A stretch of 64,000 nucleotides of DNA from Bacteroidales bacterium (GCA_019415705.1 DXYS01000092.1:62001-126000); one strand, 5' to 3'; shown: positions 19,363 through 28,076, counted from the stretch's first letter. A program made the numbers and translations. Notes: generated by a model from the letters alone, not told the origin.

Positions 19363-20271
19363 TCACTCAAAATCAGGCATGTCCTTACAGCGGTCCATGT
19401 CGTCTATAACTTTCAACAGATAGCGGCCGTATTGGTTCTTGAGCATGGGTCGCGCAAGCTCGGTCATGCGCTCGCGGCTTATCCATCCGCGACGGTAGGC
19501 TATGCCCTCAAGACAGGCTATCTTGAGGCCCTGACGTTTCTCGAGGACCTCGACATAAATCGACGCCTCAGCCAACGAATCATGGGTGCCGGTGTCAAGC
19601 CACGCAAAACCGCGGGGCAGCGTCTTGACCTTTAGCTCGCCGGCATCGAGAAAAGCCTGATTGACCGACGTAATCTCAAGCTCGCCGCGGGCTGACGGAC
19701 GTATGCCGGCGGCTATGTCGACGACCTTATTGGGATAGAAATATAGGCCGACGACCGCATAGTTTGATTTTGGATGTTCGGGCTTCTCCTCGATTGACAG
19801 ACAGTTGCCCTCGCGGTCAAACTCGGCCACACCGTAGCGCTCGGGGGTGTCAACCCAATAGCCGAAAACGGTGGCGCGTCCCTCTGACTCGGCGTCACGG
19901 ACAGCATCGCGCAACATAGCCGAAAACCCGGCCCCGTGAAATATATTGTCGCCGAGCACGAGACAGACAGAGTCGTCGCCGATGAAATCGCGGCCGATGA
20001 TGAAGGCTTGCGCCAGTCCGTCGGGCGAAGGCTGCTCGGCATAAGAGAACTTCACTCCGTAATCGCTGCCGTCGCCCAAAAGATGCTCAAACATCGGCAG
20101 GTCAAACGGTGTCGAGATGATGAGGATGTCGCGGATGCCGGCAAGCATGAGCACCGAAATCGGATAATAGACCATCGGCTTGTCATAAATCGGCAGGAGC
20201 TGCTTGCTGACGCCCTTGGTGATGGGATAAAGACGAGTGCCGGAGCCGCCGGCCAACACGATGCCCTTCAT
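19363..20271 (-). CDS. rmlA: Glucose-1-phosphate thymidylyltransferase
   Basis: A 302-residue nucleotidyltransferase that makes dTDP-glucose from dTTP and glucose 1-phosphate, committing carbon to rhamnose. It carries the signature GIVLAGGSGTRLYPIT followed by KQLLPIYDKPMVYYP, and the VLGDNIFHG motif. It begins only 8 nt after the stop of the ubiquitin-like/leucine-rich protein and no promoter is visible between them, so the rml genes are probably transcribed from the promoter at 23211-23218. Rhamnose would go to O-antigen, capsule or glycoprotein glycans. Confidence 0.95.
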   Translation of the reverse strand: MKGIVLAGGSGTRLYPITKGVSKQLLPIYDKPMVYYPISVLMLAGIRDILIISTPFDLPMFEHLLGDGSDYGVKFSYAEQPSPDGLAQAFIIGRDFIGDDSVCLVLGDNIFHGAGFSAMLRDAVRDAESEGRATVFGYWVDTPERYGVAEFDREGNCLSIEEKPEHPKSNYAVVGLYFYPNKVVDIAAGIRPSARGELEITSVNQAFLDAGELKVKTLPRGFAWLDTGTHDSLAEASIYVEVLEKRQGLKIACLEGIAYRRGWISRERMTELARPMLKNQYGRYLLKVIDDMDRCKDMPDFE

Positions 20272-20279
20272 ATTGCTGA

Positions 20280-23156
20280 TTATTTTATTAATTTAAATAT
20301 TTTGCCGGCCTGACGCACGATGTAGACTCCTTTGGCAAGTGAGGCCACGGCATCGTCAAGCGGCATGCCGGAGGCCACACAGACGCCCTGCAGATTCCAG
20401 ACAGTCACAGGGAGCGACGGGTCAATGTCGCCGTCTGTAACTATGCCGTCGATGCCGGTCGTCACTCTCAGACCGCCGAAGTCCTTCCAGCCCGGAGCGG
20501 CCTTATAAGCCTCGAGAGTTCCGTCAGGAACTGCGAGAGACATATTTGAGACCTCATCATAAAAACTTTCGGCACCACGACTGAGTGACGGCGGGGTCTG
20601 TGCACGGCAGGTGACTTCAGACAGACCGGCTCGCGTCAGCTCCATAAACATCGACGGGCTGACCTCGGTCACAGTCTCGGGGATAGTGAGCGACCGTAGA
20701 TTGACACCCTCAGCCATATTCATATGGGTATTGATGGCAGTGAGCGTATAGGTCTTACCTTCAATTTCAAACTCAGAGGGAATGACCCAATCAGAAGGCT
20801 CGGTCATGAAATCTTCATAATCATAGTGCGTAGCCTCAATCATCGCCAGCTCACATGTCGCGGCATCATCATCAAGGACTCGTGCTACGAATACAGACCT
20901 GAAAACCGGTTTAAGCTCCATATCAGATGTGATGGTTAAAGTGCGCCGACGGACATAATTATCATCAGACCAACCGTCGAACGTCATGTCACTGCGGAGC
21001 GGACGCGTCTCAATCTCAATCTGCGAGCCGTATTCATATTCGCCCGAAGGATTGCCGTTGACATAATAGCCGTGCTCATGCTCGGCGACGTCTAATTTCA
21101 GCAGACGGTAATAGGCAATCTCGGCGTTGTAGGTCGAGGTGCCCTCGGCGACTGTGACAGTGCGTGACGAGCCGTCAGTGCCGTCGGCCCATGCTTTGAA
21201 AAGCCACTCGGGGGCATCGGGGCAGACATTAAGCTCGGCTGTAGCACCCGCCTCATAGATACCGCCGCCGCGCACAGTAGCAAACTGCGGGAAATTAGTT
21301 ACAACGACACGCACAAGATGACGCGGAGCGACAGCGTCCTCTATAGTCTTGCCGGCAGGCACCCAGACATAGCAGATGCCGTCATTATCGGCGAGAACGT
21401 CTGTCTCTGCACCGGCCTGATTGGCGCGCCACATAGTCTGAGGCTCTATGCCGTCGAGCGTCACACAGTCGAGCGCATTGCCGGCGGCGTCAGTGACCAC
21501 GGTGCGGTCGTTGGCCTTAGAGTTGAGGTAGCCTCCGTTGAGCACAACTTTCAGTGTGCCCTGCACGGAGCCGACGCCTGTCGTCACACTTATGCCGTTA
21601 TTTCCCTGCGACAAACCGTTTGAGCCCTTTGCTAAGACGATGCCACCGTTGATGGTCAGAACGCCGTTGACGCCCTTGTCATCACGGTTCCATGTCCAGC
21701 CAGTGCCTATGCCGGCACCGCCCGTGCTGCCTGTGGCACGGATAAGACCTCCGTTGACGGTGATGTTGCCACAAGGCTCATAAATCTTACCGCCGATGCC
21801 GGCTGCACCTCCGCCCCCGCCGGGACCGGCGACAGCGTCAAGCGTTGCGTCTGCATCACCATCAATAGTGAGCGACGCGCCGAGCATAACCCTGACGGCC
21901 GGATACTCACGGCCGCCGACGAGACGGTTATTACCTTTCAAAACGAGCAGGGCGTTTGCGCCGTCGGCAATCTCGACGGGCGAAACAGCGCCGGACTCGC
22001 TATTGTCGGCATATATATTATCAATAGTAAATTTCACGGGATTCTCAGCCGTGCCGCCGCTGACAGTGATATGATTACCGCAGGGCGACTCCGAGCTGAT
22101 AACTGTTATCGGCGCTGTAGCGGCTATAGTATTATCGCTCTGAGTGTAGCCCGAAGGTGTGATAATAATGTCGCCGTTGGCAAGGTCTACGGTACCCTCC
22201 GGAAGCGGTGTCTCGTTAATGTTCGCGCCAAAGTTTTTCCAATAGTCAGCGCTCTCGTAGAGCGTTTTTTTGCCATAAGGCACATTAAGCGCAAAATCAT
22301 AGCGTTGGAATGTATTTTCACTAATCACCGGAGGCTCGCCGAGCATGGTCATCGATGTCAGACCGTTGCATCCGTCGAAAGCACCTCTGTCAATTTTCGT
22401 AACCGAGGCAGGGATGGTTATTTCGGTAAGTTTCGAACAGTAATAGAAGGTATATTCGCCGATTTCACCAAGTCCCTCGGGGAGTGTGACACGCGTAAGC
22501 TCATAGCAATTGTGGAAAGCCTCACTGCCGAGGCCCACAAGGTCCGCGGGCAGGTCTGCTTCCTTAAGTTTCAGACATGATTCGAAAGCATGATGCCTGA
22601 CCATACGGAGGGTCGAAGGCAGTTTTATGGCCGTCATCTCCACACAGCCGTTAAAGGCGAATGGCTGCAGCAAAATATATCCCTCGGGTACGACAAACGA
22701 GGTCACGCCGCGGCACATCGAGAAACCCTTCTCGGCAACCGAGGTGACAGGCAGACCTTTGTAAATGACCGGGAGAATGATCCGACCGCTGAGGGTTGCC
22801 GGCTCCTTTGCAGCGATGCTGTAAGCGAGACCGTCGGCACTGAGCGTAAATGTGAAATTGTCATCAAGCAATATAAGATGGAGGGTCGAGTCCTTCTGAA
22901 TGGAGTAATCCTGTAGGGTAAACTTATCTTCGAGAGTCATACCTGCAAAAACGAGATAAAAAGTATCTGCCTCATAGTCCTCTTTATCAGTGATTTTTTG
23001 TTTGACCTCTGATATTTGGTCAGTCGGCTCGACTTCGAGAGTGATGTGTTTTCCGGAAGCGGTCTTGACAAAAATCTGCATAGCGGCGGCGTCAAATGCA
23101 AATAGTGAGCCGCAAACAAAGAGCATCAGCAGAGTCAATAGCCTGACAGGTTTCAT
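20280..23156 (-). CDS. Secreted ubiquitin-like / BspA leucine-rich-repeat protein
   Basis: A 958-residue protein. A signal peptide (residues 1-25, ending DAAA) is followed directly by a ubiquitin domain at residues 26-96, encoded by 22869-23081: MQIFVKT, ITLEVEP, DKE, FAG, LED and the STLHL motif. By hand alignment it matches human ubiquitin without gaps at 46 of 71 positions. Lys6, 11, 27, 29, 33 and 63 equivalents are kept, Lys48 is Met, Ile44 is Val, and the RLRGG tail is absent. Then come BspA-type LRRs (about 100-330), a Gly-rich beta-helix-like part (about 340-600), two InlB-B-like repeats (about 650-790), a short LRR block and a T9SS-like tail ending KIFKLIK. The ATG at 23156 gives the signal peptide. 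It precedes rmlA by 8 nt. Confidence 0.88.
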   Translation of the reverse strand: MKPVRLLTLLMLFVCGSLFAFDAAAMQIFVKTASGKHITLEVEPTDQISEVKQKITDKEDYEADTFYLVFAGMTLEDKFTLQDYSIQKDSTLHLILLDDNFTFTLSADGLAYSIAAKEPATLSGRIILPVIYKGLPVTSVAEKGFSMCRGVTSFVVPEGYILLQPFAFNGCVEMTAIKLPSTLRMVRHHAFESCLKLKEADLPADLVGLGSEAFHNCYELTRVTLPEGLGEIGEYTFYYCSKLTEITIPASVTKIDRGAFDGCNGLTSMTMLGEPPVISENTFQRYDFALNVPYGKKTLYESADYWKNFGANINETPLPEGTVDLANGDIIITPSGYTQSDNTIAATAPITVISSESPCGNHITVSGGTAENPVKFTIDNIYADNSESGAVSPVEIADGANALLVLKGNNRLVGGREYPAVRVMLGASLTIDGDADATLDAVAGPGGGGGAAGIGGKIYEPCGNITVNGGLIRATGSTGGAGIGTGWTWNRDDKGVNGVLTINGGIVLAKGSNGLSQGNNGISVTTGVGSVQGTLKVVLNGGYLNSKANDRTVVTDAAGNALDCVTLDGIEPQTMWRANQAGAETDVLADNDGICYVWVPAGKTIEDAVAPRHLVRVVVTNFPQFATVRGGGIYEAGATAELNVCPDAPEWLFKAWADGTDGSSRTVTVAEGTSTYNAEIAYYRLLKLDVAEHEHGYYVNGNPSGEYEYGSQIEIETRPLRSDMTFDGWSDDNYVRRRTLTITSDMELKPVFRSVFVARVLDDDAATCELAMIEATHYDYEDFMTEPSDWVIPSEFEIEGKTYTLTAINTHMNMAEGVNLRSLTIPETVTEVSPSMFMELTRAGLSEVTCRAQTPPSLSRGAESFYDEVSNMSLAVPDGTLEAYKAAPGWKDFGGLRVTTGIDGIVTDGDIDPSLPVTVWNLQGVCVASGMPLDDAVASLAKGVYIVRQAGKIFKLIK

Positions 23157-23210
23157 AGAATACTGTATATTAGTTTTATAATGATTGGCTTTAATGTTTA
23201 CCTCAATTGA

Positions 23211-23218
23211 CAAAATTA
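23211..23218 (-). promoter_or_regulatory. Probable -7 element of the ubiquitin-like/rml operon
   Basis: On the minus strand TAATTTTG matches TAnnTTTG, about 55 nt before the ATG at 23156. It lies downstream of the pgi terminator, so it should be an independent start for this operon. Confidence 0.6.
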
Positions 23219-23245
23219 CTACAAATCAAATTGATATACAAATGC

Positions 23246-23282
23246 AAAAAGCGCGTCCACGTGATGTGCGGACGCGCTTTTT
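23246..23282. terminator. Strong rho-independent terminator after pgi
   Basis: AAAAAGCGCGTCC (23246-23258) pairs perfectly with GGACGCGCTTTTT (23270-23282), giving a GC-rich stem with A and T tracts on both sides. It lies 20 nt past the pgi stop on the minus strand and separates the lysS-gpsA-pgi unit from the ubiquitin-like gene. Confidence 0.85.
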
Positions 23283-23301
23283 ATCAGTTTGCGATTACTG
23301 T

Positions 23302-24633
23302 TCAGAGACGTTTTTTGATTTCGGCGGTCTCGGCCTCGTAGCCGGGCTTCTCGAGGAGGGCAAACATGTTGCGTTTATAAGCCTCGACACCGGGCTGGTT
23401 GAAGGGGTTGACACCGAGGATATAGCCGCTGATGCCGCAGGCAGCCTCAAAGAAGTAGATGAGCTGTCCGAGATACTGCTCGGTGAGTGCCGGGACGGTC
23501 AGATGGATATTGGGCACACCGCCGTCGACATGGGCAATGACTGTGCCGAGCTCGGCCATCTTGTTGACTTCGTCGACACGTTTGCCGGCGAGGAAGTTGA
23601 GGCCGTCGAGGTTGGCGTCGTCATGGCCGATGCGCAGCTCGTGATGCTGCTCGGCGACAGAGATTACAGTTTCGAAGATGATGCGCTCGCCGTCCTGAAT
23701 CCACTGACCCATTGAGTGAAGGTCGGTCGAGTTGTCGACGGCTGCGGGGAATATGCCTTTGTGGTCCTTGCCCTCGCTTTCGCCGTAGAGCTGTTTCCAC
23801 CACTCGCCGAAGTAGTGGAGTTTGGGATTATAGTTGACGAGAATCTCGATTTTCTTGCCTGCGCGATACAGCGCGTTACGTGTTGCGGCATACAGCAGAG
23901 CCTCGGGCTCGTCGGCGCTGAGAGTGGCTTTCTCCATGGCGGCTGCCCCGGCCACAAGAGCCTTGATGTCAAATCCGGCCACGGCGATGGGCAGCAGGCC
24001 GACGGGAGTGAGGACAGAGAAACGTCCACCGACATTGTCAGCGATGACAAAGGTCTTGTAGCCCTCCTGATCGGCGAGCGAGCGCAGAGCGCCACGCTTG
24101 GCGTCGGTGATGGCCACGATGCGTTTTGCGGCCTCTTCACGGCCTGCCTGTGCCTCTAACTGCTCTTTGAGCAGACGGAAGGCGATGGCCGGCTCGGTCG
24201 TTGTGCCTGACTTTGAAATGACGATTATGCCGAAACGCTTGTCGCGCAGATAATCTGAGAGTTCGTAGAGGTAGTCTTCGCCGATGTTCTGGCCGGCAAA
24301 GAGGACTTTGGGAGTCACGTTGCTGCGATAGGCTGCAAACGAGTCGCTGAGCGCCTCGACCACGGCTTTAGCGCCTAAGTAGCTGCCTCCGATGCCGATT
24401 ACGACAACCGTATCGCAGTTTTTACGCATCTCGGCCGCAGTAGCGTTGATGTCATCGAGCTCGGCTGCGGGAATCTCGGAGGGAAGTTTCACCCATCCGA
24501 GGAAATCGTTGCCGAGACCGCTGTGGTCGGTAAGTTTTTTTAGACTCTCTTTAGCCACCGGTTTCAGTGCGTCAATGTCGGCTTGGCTGACTGCACCAAG
24601 GACATTTTTAACGCTTAATTGGATAGTTTTCAT
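23302..24633 (-). CDS. pgi: Glucose-6-phosphate isomerase
   Basis: A 443-residue phosphoglucose isomerase interconverting glucose 6-phosphate and fructose 6-phosphate. The sugar-phosphate binding VVVIGIGGSYLGAKAVVE motif is followed by VISKSGTTTEPAI, and the C-terminal half contains GVEAYKRNMFALL with the catalytic Lys. The length fits the short bacterial type found in Bacteroidetes and Firmicutes. It follows gpsA by about 50 nt, the order conserved in Bacteroidales. Confidence 0.95.
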   Translation of the reverse strand: MKTIQLSVKNVLGAVSQADIDALKPVAKESLKKLTDHSGLGNDFLGWVKLPSEIPAAELDDINATAAEMRKNCDTVVVIGIGGSYLGAKAVVEALSDSFAAYRSNVTPKVLFAGQNIGEDYLYELSDYLRDKRFGIIVISKSGTTTEPAIAFRLLKEQLEAQAGREEAAKRIVAITDAKRGALRSLADQEGYKTFVIADNVGGRFSVLTPVGLLPIAVAGFDIKALVAGAAAMEKATLSADEPEALLYAATRNALYRAGKKIEILVNYNPKLHYFGEWWKQLYGESEGKDHKGIFPAAVDNSTDLHSMGQWIQDGERIIFETVISVAEQHHELRIGHDDANLDGLNFLAGKRVDEVNKMAELGTVIAHVDGGVPNIHLTVPALTEQYLGQLIYFFEAACGISGYILGVNPFNQPGVEAYKRNMFALLEKPGYEAETAEIKKRL

Positions 24634-24682
24634 ATAACAGGTAAAAAGTTAGGTGTTTTCGGTTATGCGGATATAATCTTTT

Positions 24683-25678
24683 TCAATCAAAATACTCGGC
24701 CATGCGGCTGATGGCTTTGGTCGGGCTTACATGCCGGTAGAGTATGTCGTAAACGCCGTCAAGTATCGGCATCGACACCTCGTAGCGCCGGTTTATATCA
24801 TATATACATTTGGCGCCATAGTAGCCCTCGGCTGTCTGCTCCATCTCCATGCGCGCGGCCTTGACGGAGTAGCCTTTGCCTATCATCGAGCCGAAGTTAT
24901 GGTTGCGCGAGAAACGCGAGTAGGCCGTCACGAGCAGGTCGCCGAGATAGACAGAGTCACAGATCTGACGCGGCCGCGGATTGACGGCCTGTATGAAACG
25001 CTCCATCTCGCGGATGGCGTTCGAAAGCAACATGGCGAGGAAGTTGTCACCACGCTTGCTGCCGTGGATGATGCCCGAGGCGATGGCGTAGACGTTTTTG
25101 AGCACGGCGGCATACTCTATGCCGTCGACGTCACTCGAGGTGATGGTGTGGGTGTTCTTGCCCGAGATGCACCGTGCGAAACCGGCCGCACGCTCTATGT
25201 CGGTGCAACCGATGGTGAGGTATGACGGACGAGACAGGGCGACCTCCTCGGCATGGCAGGGACCCGAGATAACCAGCTCGCGGGTGTGGTCGACGCCGAA
25301 ACGGCGCACCATATAATCGGTGATAAGTTCGTTCTCGTCGGGCACGATGCCTTTGACAGCCGAGACAATCGACTTGCCGGAGATGTCGACCGTCACTTTG
25401 TCCATGTGGTCCTTGAAATATGGCGAGGGCATGACCAACAGCAGAGTGTCACAGTCGGTACACACCTCGTTGATATCGCTTGAGAAAATAATGCGGTTGA
25501 CATCAAACTGCACATCAGTCAGATAGGCCGGATTGTGGCCCAAACGCTTGAAGTCTTCTATGCGGTCGTCACGACGCATATACCAAGTAATCATTTCGCA
25601 GTTCTCGAGCAGGAGTTTGGCGAGCGCCGTGGCCCATGTGCCTCCGCCCATCACCGCTATCTTACCGGGAAATTCCAT
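24683..25678 (-). CDS. gpsA: Glycerol-3-phosphate dehydrogenase [NAD(P)+]
   Basis: A 331-residue enzyme that reduces dihydroxyacetone phosphate to sn-glycerol 3-phosphate for phospholipid synthesis. It has the N-terminal GGGTWATALAKLL dinucleotide motif, the ISGPCHAEEVA segment and the catalytic Lys in YAAVLKNVYAIASG. The gene lies between lysS and pgi on the same strand. Confidence 0.95.
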   Translation of the reverse strand: MEFPGKIAVMGGGTWATALAKLLLENCEMITWYMRRDDRIEDFKRLGHNPAYLTDVQFDVNRIIFSSDINEVCTDCDTLLLVMPSPYFKDHMDKVTVDISGKSIVSAVKGIVPDENELITDYMVRRFGVDHTRELVISGPCHAEEVALSRPSYLTIGCTDIERAAGFARCISGKNTHTITSSDVDGIEYAAVLKNVYAIASGIIHGSKRGDNFLAMLLSNAIREMERFIQAVNPRPRQICDSVYLGDLLVTAYSRFSRNHNFGSMIGKGYSVKAARMEMEQTAEGYYGAKCIYDINRRYEVSMPILDGVYDILYRHVSPTKAISRMAEYFD

Positions 25679-25777
25679 TATATTGTATTATTAAGTCTTT
25701 GACTAATCGTGTTTCGCATGATAAAACGGCCTCGGCCGACATTAGTTCACGCCGGCCGGGTCGTCTGTTGTCTAATA

Positions 25778-27520
25778 TTAAGCCTCGGGGCGCTTGGCGG
25801 CAGCCTCAATCCAAGCGGCAACCTCGTCGACCGTCGGATTTTTTAACCCGAGCTTGAATTTCTTATTTATGCCGCAGAGGTCCTGATGGAGACGACCGGC
25901 CTGTGCGCCGGCGAGAGCCTCAACGGTGAGGACTCCGGCTTTCTGCAAGGGAGCGACCCAGTCAGCCTCGACGCCCACAGCGGCGAACGCCTCTGCCGAG
26001 TCGCGGCGCTCGACCTTCTCGGGACGCATCTGCGGGAACAGGAGCACCTCCTGAATGGCAGTCTGTCCTGTCATAAGCATCACCAGACGGTCCATGCCGA
26101 TGCCCATGCCCGATGTCGGGGGCATGCCGTATTCAAGGGCACGGATGAAGTCGTGGTCAATAATCATGGCTTCGTCGTCGCCTTTCTCACCAAGTCGCAT
26201 CTGCTCGACAAAGCGCTCGTACTGATCGATGGGGTCGTTAAGCTCGGAGTAAGCGTTGCAGAGCTCCTTGCCGTTGACCATCAGCTCGAAACGCTCGGTC
26301 AGTTCGGGATTGTCGCGGTGGCGCTTGGTCAGCGGCGACATCTCGATGGGATAGTCGGTGATGAAGGTCGGCTGGATGTATTTGCCCTCGCATTTCTCGC
26401 CGAAAATCTCGTCGATGAGTTTGCCTTTGCCCATGCCGGGGTCGACCTCGATATCGAGGCGGCGGCAGACGTCGCGCAACTCATCCTCTCCCATGCCCGA
26501 GATGTCGATGCCGGTATGCTCTTTGATGGAGTCAATCATGGTCACGCGGCGGAAGGGAGCCTTGAAACTGATGATATTGTCACCGACACGCACGTCGGTT
26601 GTGCCGTTGACGTCGAGACAAATTTTCTCAAGCATTCGCTCGGTGAAGTCCATCATCCAGTTGTAGTCCTTGTAGGCCACATATATCTCCATGCATGTGA
26701 ACTCGGGGTTATGGGTGCGGTCCATACCTTCGTTGCGGAAGTTCTTGGAGAACTCATACACGCCCTCGAAACCGCCGACAATCAGGCGCTTGAGGTAAAG
26801 CTCGTCGGCGATGCGGAGGTAGAGCGGAATGTCGAGCGCGTTGTGGTGGGTTATGAACGGACGCGCCGATGCTCCGCCGGGGATAGACTGCAGTATGGGG
26901 GTCTCGACCTCGATGTATCCGGCCTCGTTGAAGAAAGAGCGCATCGACGTGTAGACCTTTGTACGTTTTAGGAATATATCCTTGACGCCGTCATTGACCA
27001 CGAGGTCGACGTAGCGGCGGCGATAGCGCAGCTCGGGGTCATCGAAAGCATCGTAGGTGACACCGTCTTTGACCTTGACTATGGGCAGCGGGCGCAGTGA
27101 CTTGCTGAGCACGGTGAGCGACTCGGCGTGCACCGAAATCTCACCGGTCTGGGTGCGGAACACGTAGCCCGTCACGCCGATAAAATCGCCGATATCAAGG
27201 AGTTTCTTGAACACGACGTTATAGAGATCCTTGTCGTCGCCGGGGCAAATGTCGTCTCGCGATATATATATCTGTATACGGCCTTTCGAATCCTGCAGCT
27301 CGACAAACGAGGCTTTGCCCATGATGCGTCGGCTCATGATGCGGCCTGCGACAGCGACTTCGCGCCGCGGAGCCTCGTCGTCAAAATTTGCTTTTATCTC
27401 GTCTGAATGGCCGGTAACCTTATACTCGGCAGCGGGATAGGGATTGATACCTGCCTGTCGGAGAGCGTCGAGGCTTGCCCGACGGATTATTTCTTGTTCG
27501 CTCAGTTCTAAAGGATTCAT
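25778..27520 (-). CDS. lysS: Lysyl-tRNA synthetase (class II)
   Basis: A 580-residue class II enzyme that charges tRNA-Lys. It has an N-terminal OB-fold anticodon-binding domain (about 55-160), motif 2 (FRNEGMDRTHNPEFTCMEIY) and motif 3 (GMGIGMDRLVML, about 480). The last 75 residues, after the catalytic core, form an extension rich in Ala and Leu absent from the 505-residue E. coli enzyme; Bacteroidetes enzymes of about this size are usual. It is the first gene of a lysS-gpsA-pgi unit with its own promoter. Confidence 0.95.
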   Translation of the reverse strand: MNPLELSEQEIIRRASLDALRQAGINPYPAAEYKVTGHSDEIKANFDDEAPRREVAVAGRIMSRRIMGKASFVELQDSKGRIQIYISRDDICPGDDKDLYNVVFKKLLDIGDFIGVTGYVFRTQTGEISVHAESLTVLSKSLRPLPIVKVKDGVTYDAFDDPELRYRRRYVDLVVNDGVKDIFLKRTKVYTSMRSFFNEAGYIEVETPILQSIPGGASARPFITHHNALDIPLYLRIADELYLKRLIVGGFEGVYEFSKNFRNEGMDRTHNPEFTCMEIYVAYKDYNWMMDFTERMLEKICLDVNGTTDVRVGDNIISFKAPFRRVTMIDSIKEHTGIDISGMGEDELRDVCRRLDIEVDPGMGKGKLIDEIFGEKCEGKYIQPTFITDYPIEMSPLTKRHRDNPELTERFELMVNGKELCNAYSELNDPIDQYERFVEQMRLGEKGDDEAMIIDHDFIRALEYGMPPTSGMGIGMDRLVMLMTGQTAIQEVLLFPQMRPEKVERRDSAEAFAAVGVEADWVAPLQKAGVLTVEALAGAQAGRLHQDLCGINKKFKLGLKNPTVDEVAAWIEAAAKRPEA

Positions 27521-27593
27521 GTCGTAAAAACGTCTGTAGAAATAAAAATTTCGAATTGACTGTTAGAGTCTTAACATTTAGTATAAATGATTG

Positions 27594-27601
27594 CAAAGTT
27601 A
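27594..27601 (-). promoter_or_regulatory. Probable -7 element of lysS
   Basis: Minus-strand TAACTTTG, a strong Bacteroidetes -7 match, about 75 nt upstream of the lysS ATG. Confidence 0.65.
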
Positions 27602-27727
27602 ACTGTTTCACAAGTTTTGTGCAAATCTTTGCACAAAAGAGCATAAAATGCGCAGAAACGACCATCTTATTAACATATCTTATGATTTATTGACGCAATT
27701 TTAGTAACAATCTCTCAATTATGTAGC

Positions 27728-27735
27728 TATCTTTG
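27728..27735 (+). promoter_or_regulatory. Probable -7 element of the 27.7-27.95 kb RNA
   Basis: TATCTTTG followed by CATCG matches the Bacteroidetes -7 element. No good -33 TTG was seen at the expected distance, so support is moderate. It would start a transcript just before the hairpin-rich stretch described next. Confidence 0.45.
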
Positions 27736-27739
27736 CATC

Positions 27740-27950
27740 GCAACCAAGAGGCAGATTTTGCTCTGCCACAGACTCGAACGTTTTGTTAGACTCACAATAT
27801 ATACTTGAATTTTGGTTATGAGGGAGGTGCGTTACTGTGAAGTAGCGCACTTTCATTTTATAACGGGGTCTGATTATAAGGGGGCGCGAGCTGTCAGACA
27901 AGTCTATAACACAAACAAAGAGAACTGCCGTCGCGGAAGTCCTCTTTGCT
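27740..27950 (+). ncRNA. Candidate structured RNA (three-way junction plus hairpins)
   Basis: Non-coding sequence between lysS and rnz folds by eye into nested elements. A first hairpin pairs GGCAGA with TCTGCC (about 27750-27767). A closing stem pairs TGTTAGACT (27784-27792) with AGTCTATAACA (27901-27911, 2-nt bulge). Inside, one arm pairs GTTATGA (27815-27821) with TTATAAC (27858-27864) and continues as GTGCGTTACT / AGTAGCGCAC (27827-27850) capped by a GTGA tetraloop of GNRA type; a second arm pairs GTCTGA (27868-27873) with TCAGAC (27894-27899). A final hairpin CAAAGAG / CTCTTTG (27916-27948) precedes a short ORF. Family unknown; it could be an sRNA, an attenuator or a riboswitch-like leader. 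Confidence 0.4.
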
Positions 27951-27971
27951 AAAACCTTAAAATCTAATCCT

Positions 27972-28076
27972 ATGAAAAAACTAATTCTATTTTTCTGCTT
28001 TGTACTATTAAGACAACGGCCGGGGGTAAATTGTTCGGCAGCACAGAAAATTTTCTGCCGATTTTGCGATTTTTAA
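27972..28076 (+). CDS. Short ORF after the candidate RNA leader (34 aa)
   Basis: The frame encodes 34 residues starting MKKLILFFCFVLL, which looks like the beginning of a signal peptide, then stops. It may be a leader peptide or the remnant of a truncated secreted-protein gene. A hairpin (CGGCAG with CTGCCG, about 28036-28060) covers its second half. It is preceded by the block CCTTAAAATCTAATCCTATG that also occurs, in similar form, before a short ORF at 38049. Confidence 0.3.
   Translation: MKKLILFFCFVLLRQRPGVNCSAAQKIFCRFCDF

Noticed and set aside
25886..26971. 361-codon open frame on the plus strand opposite lysS
   Set aside because: Low-complexity, His/Val-rich product with no domain; it is an antisense shadow caused by GC-rich codon use of the well-supported lysS.
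27765..27785. Possible tRNA T-arm (GTTCGAGTC on the minus strand)
   Set aside because: Flanking bases do not pair as a T-stem and there is no acceptor stem or anticodon arm.
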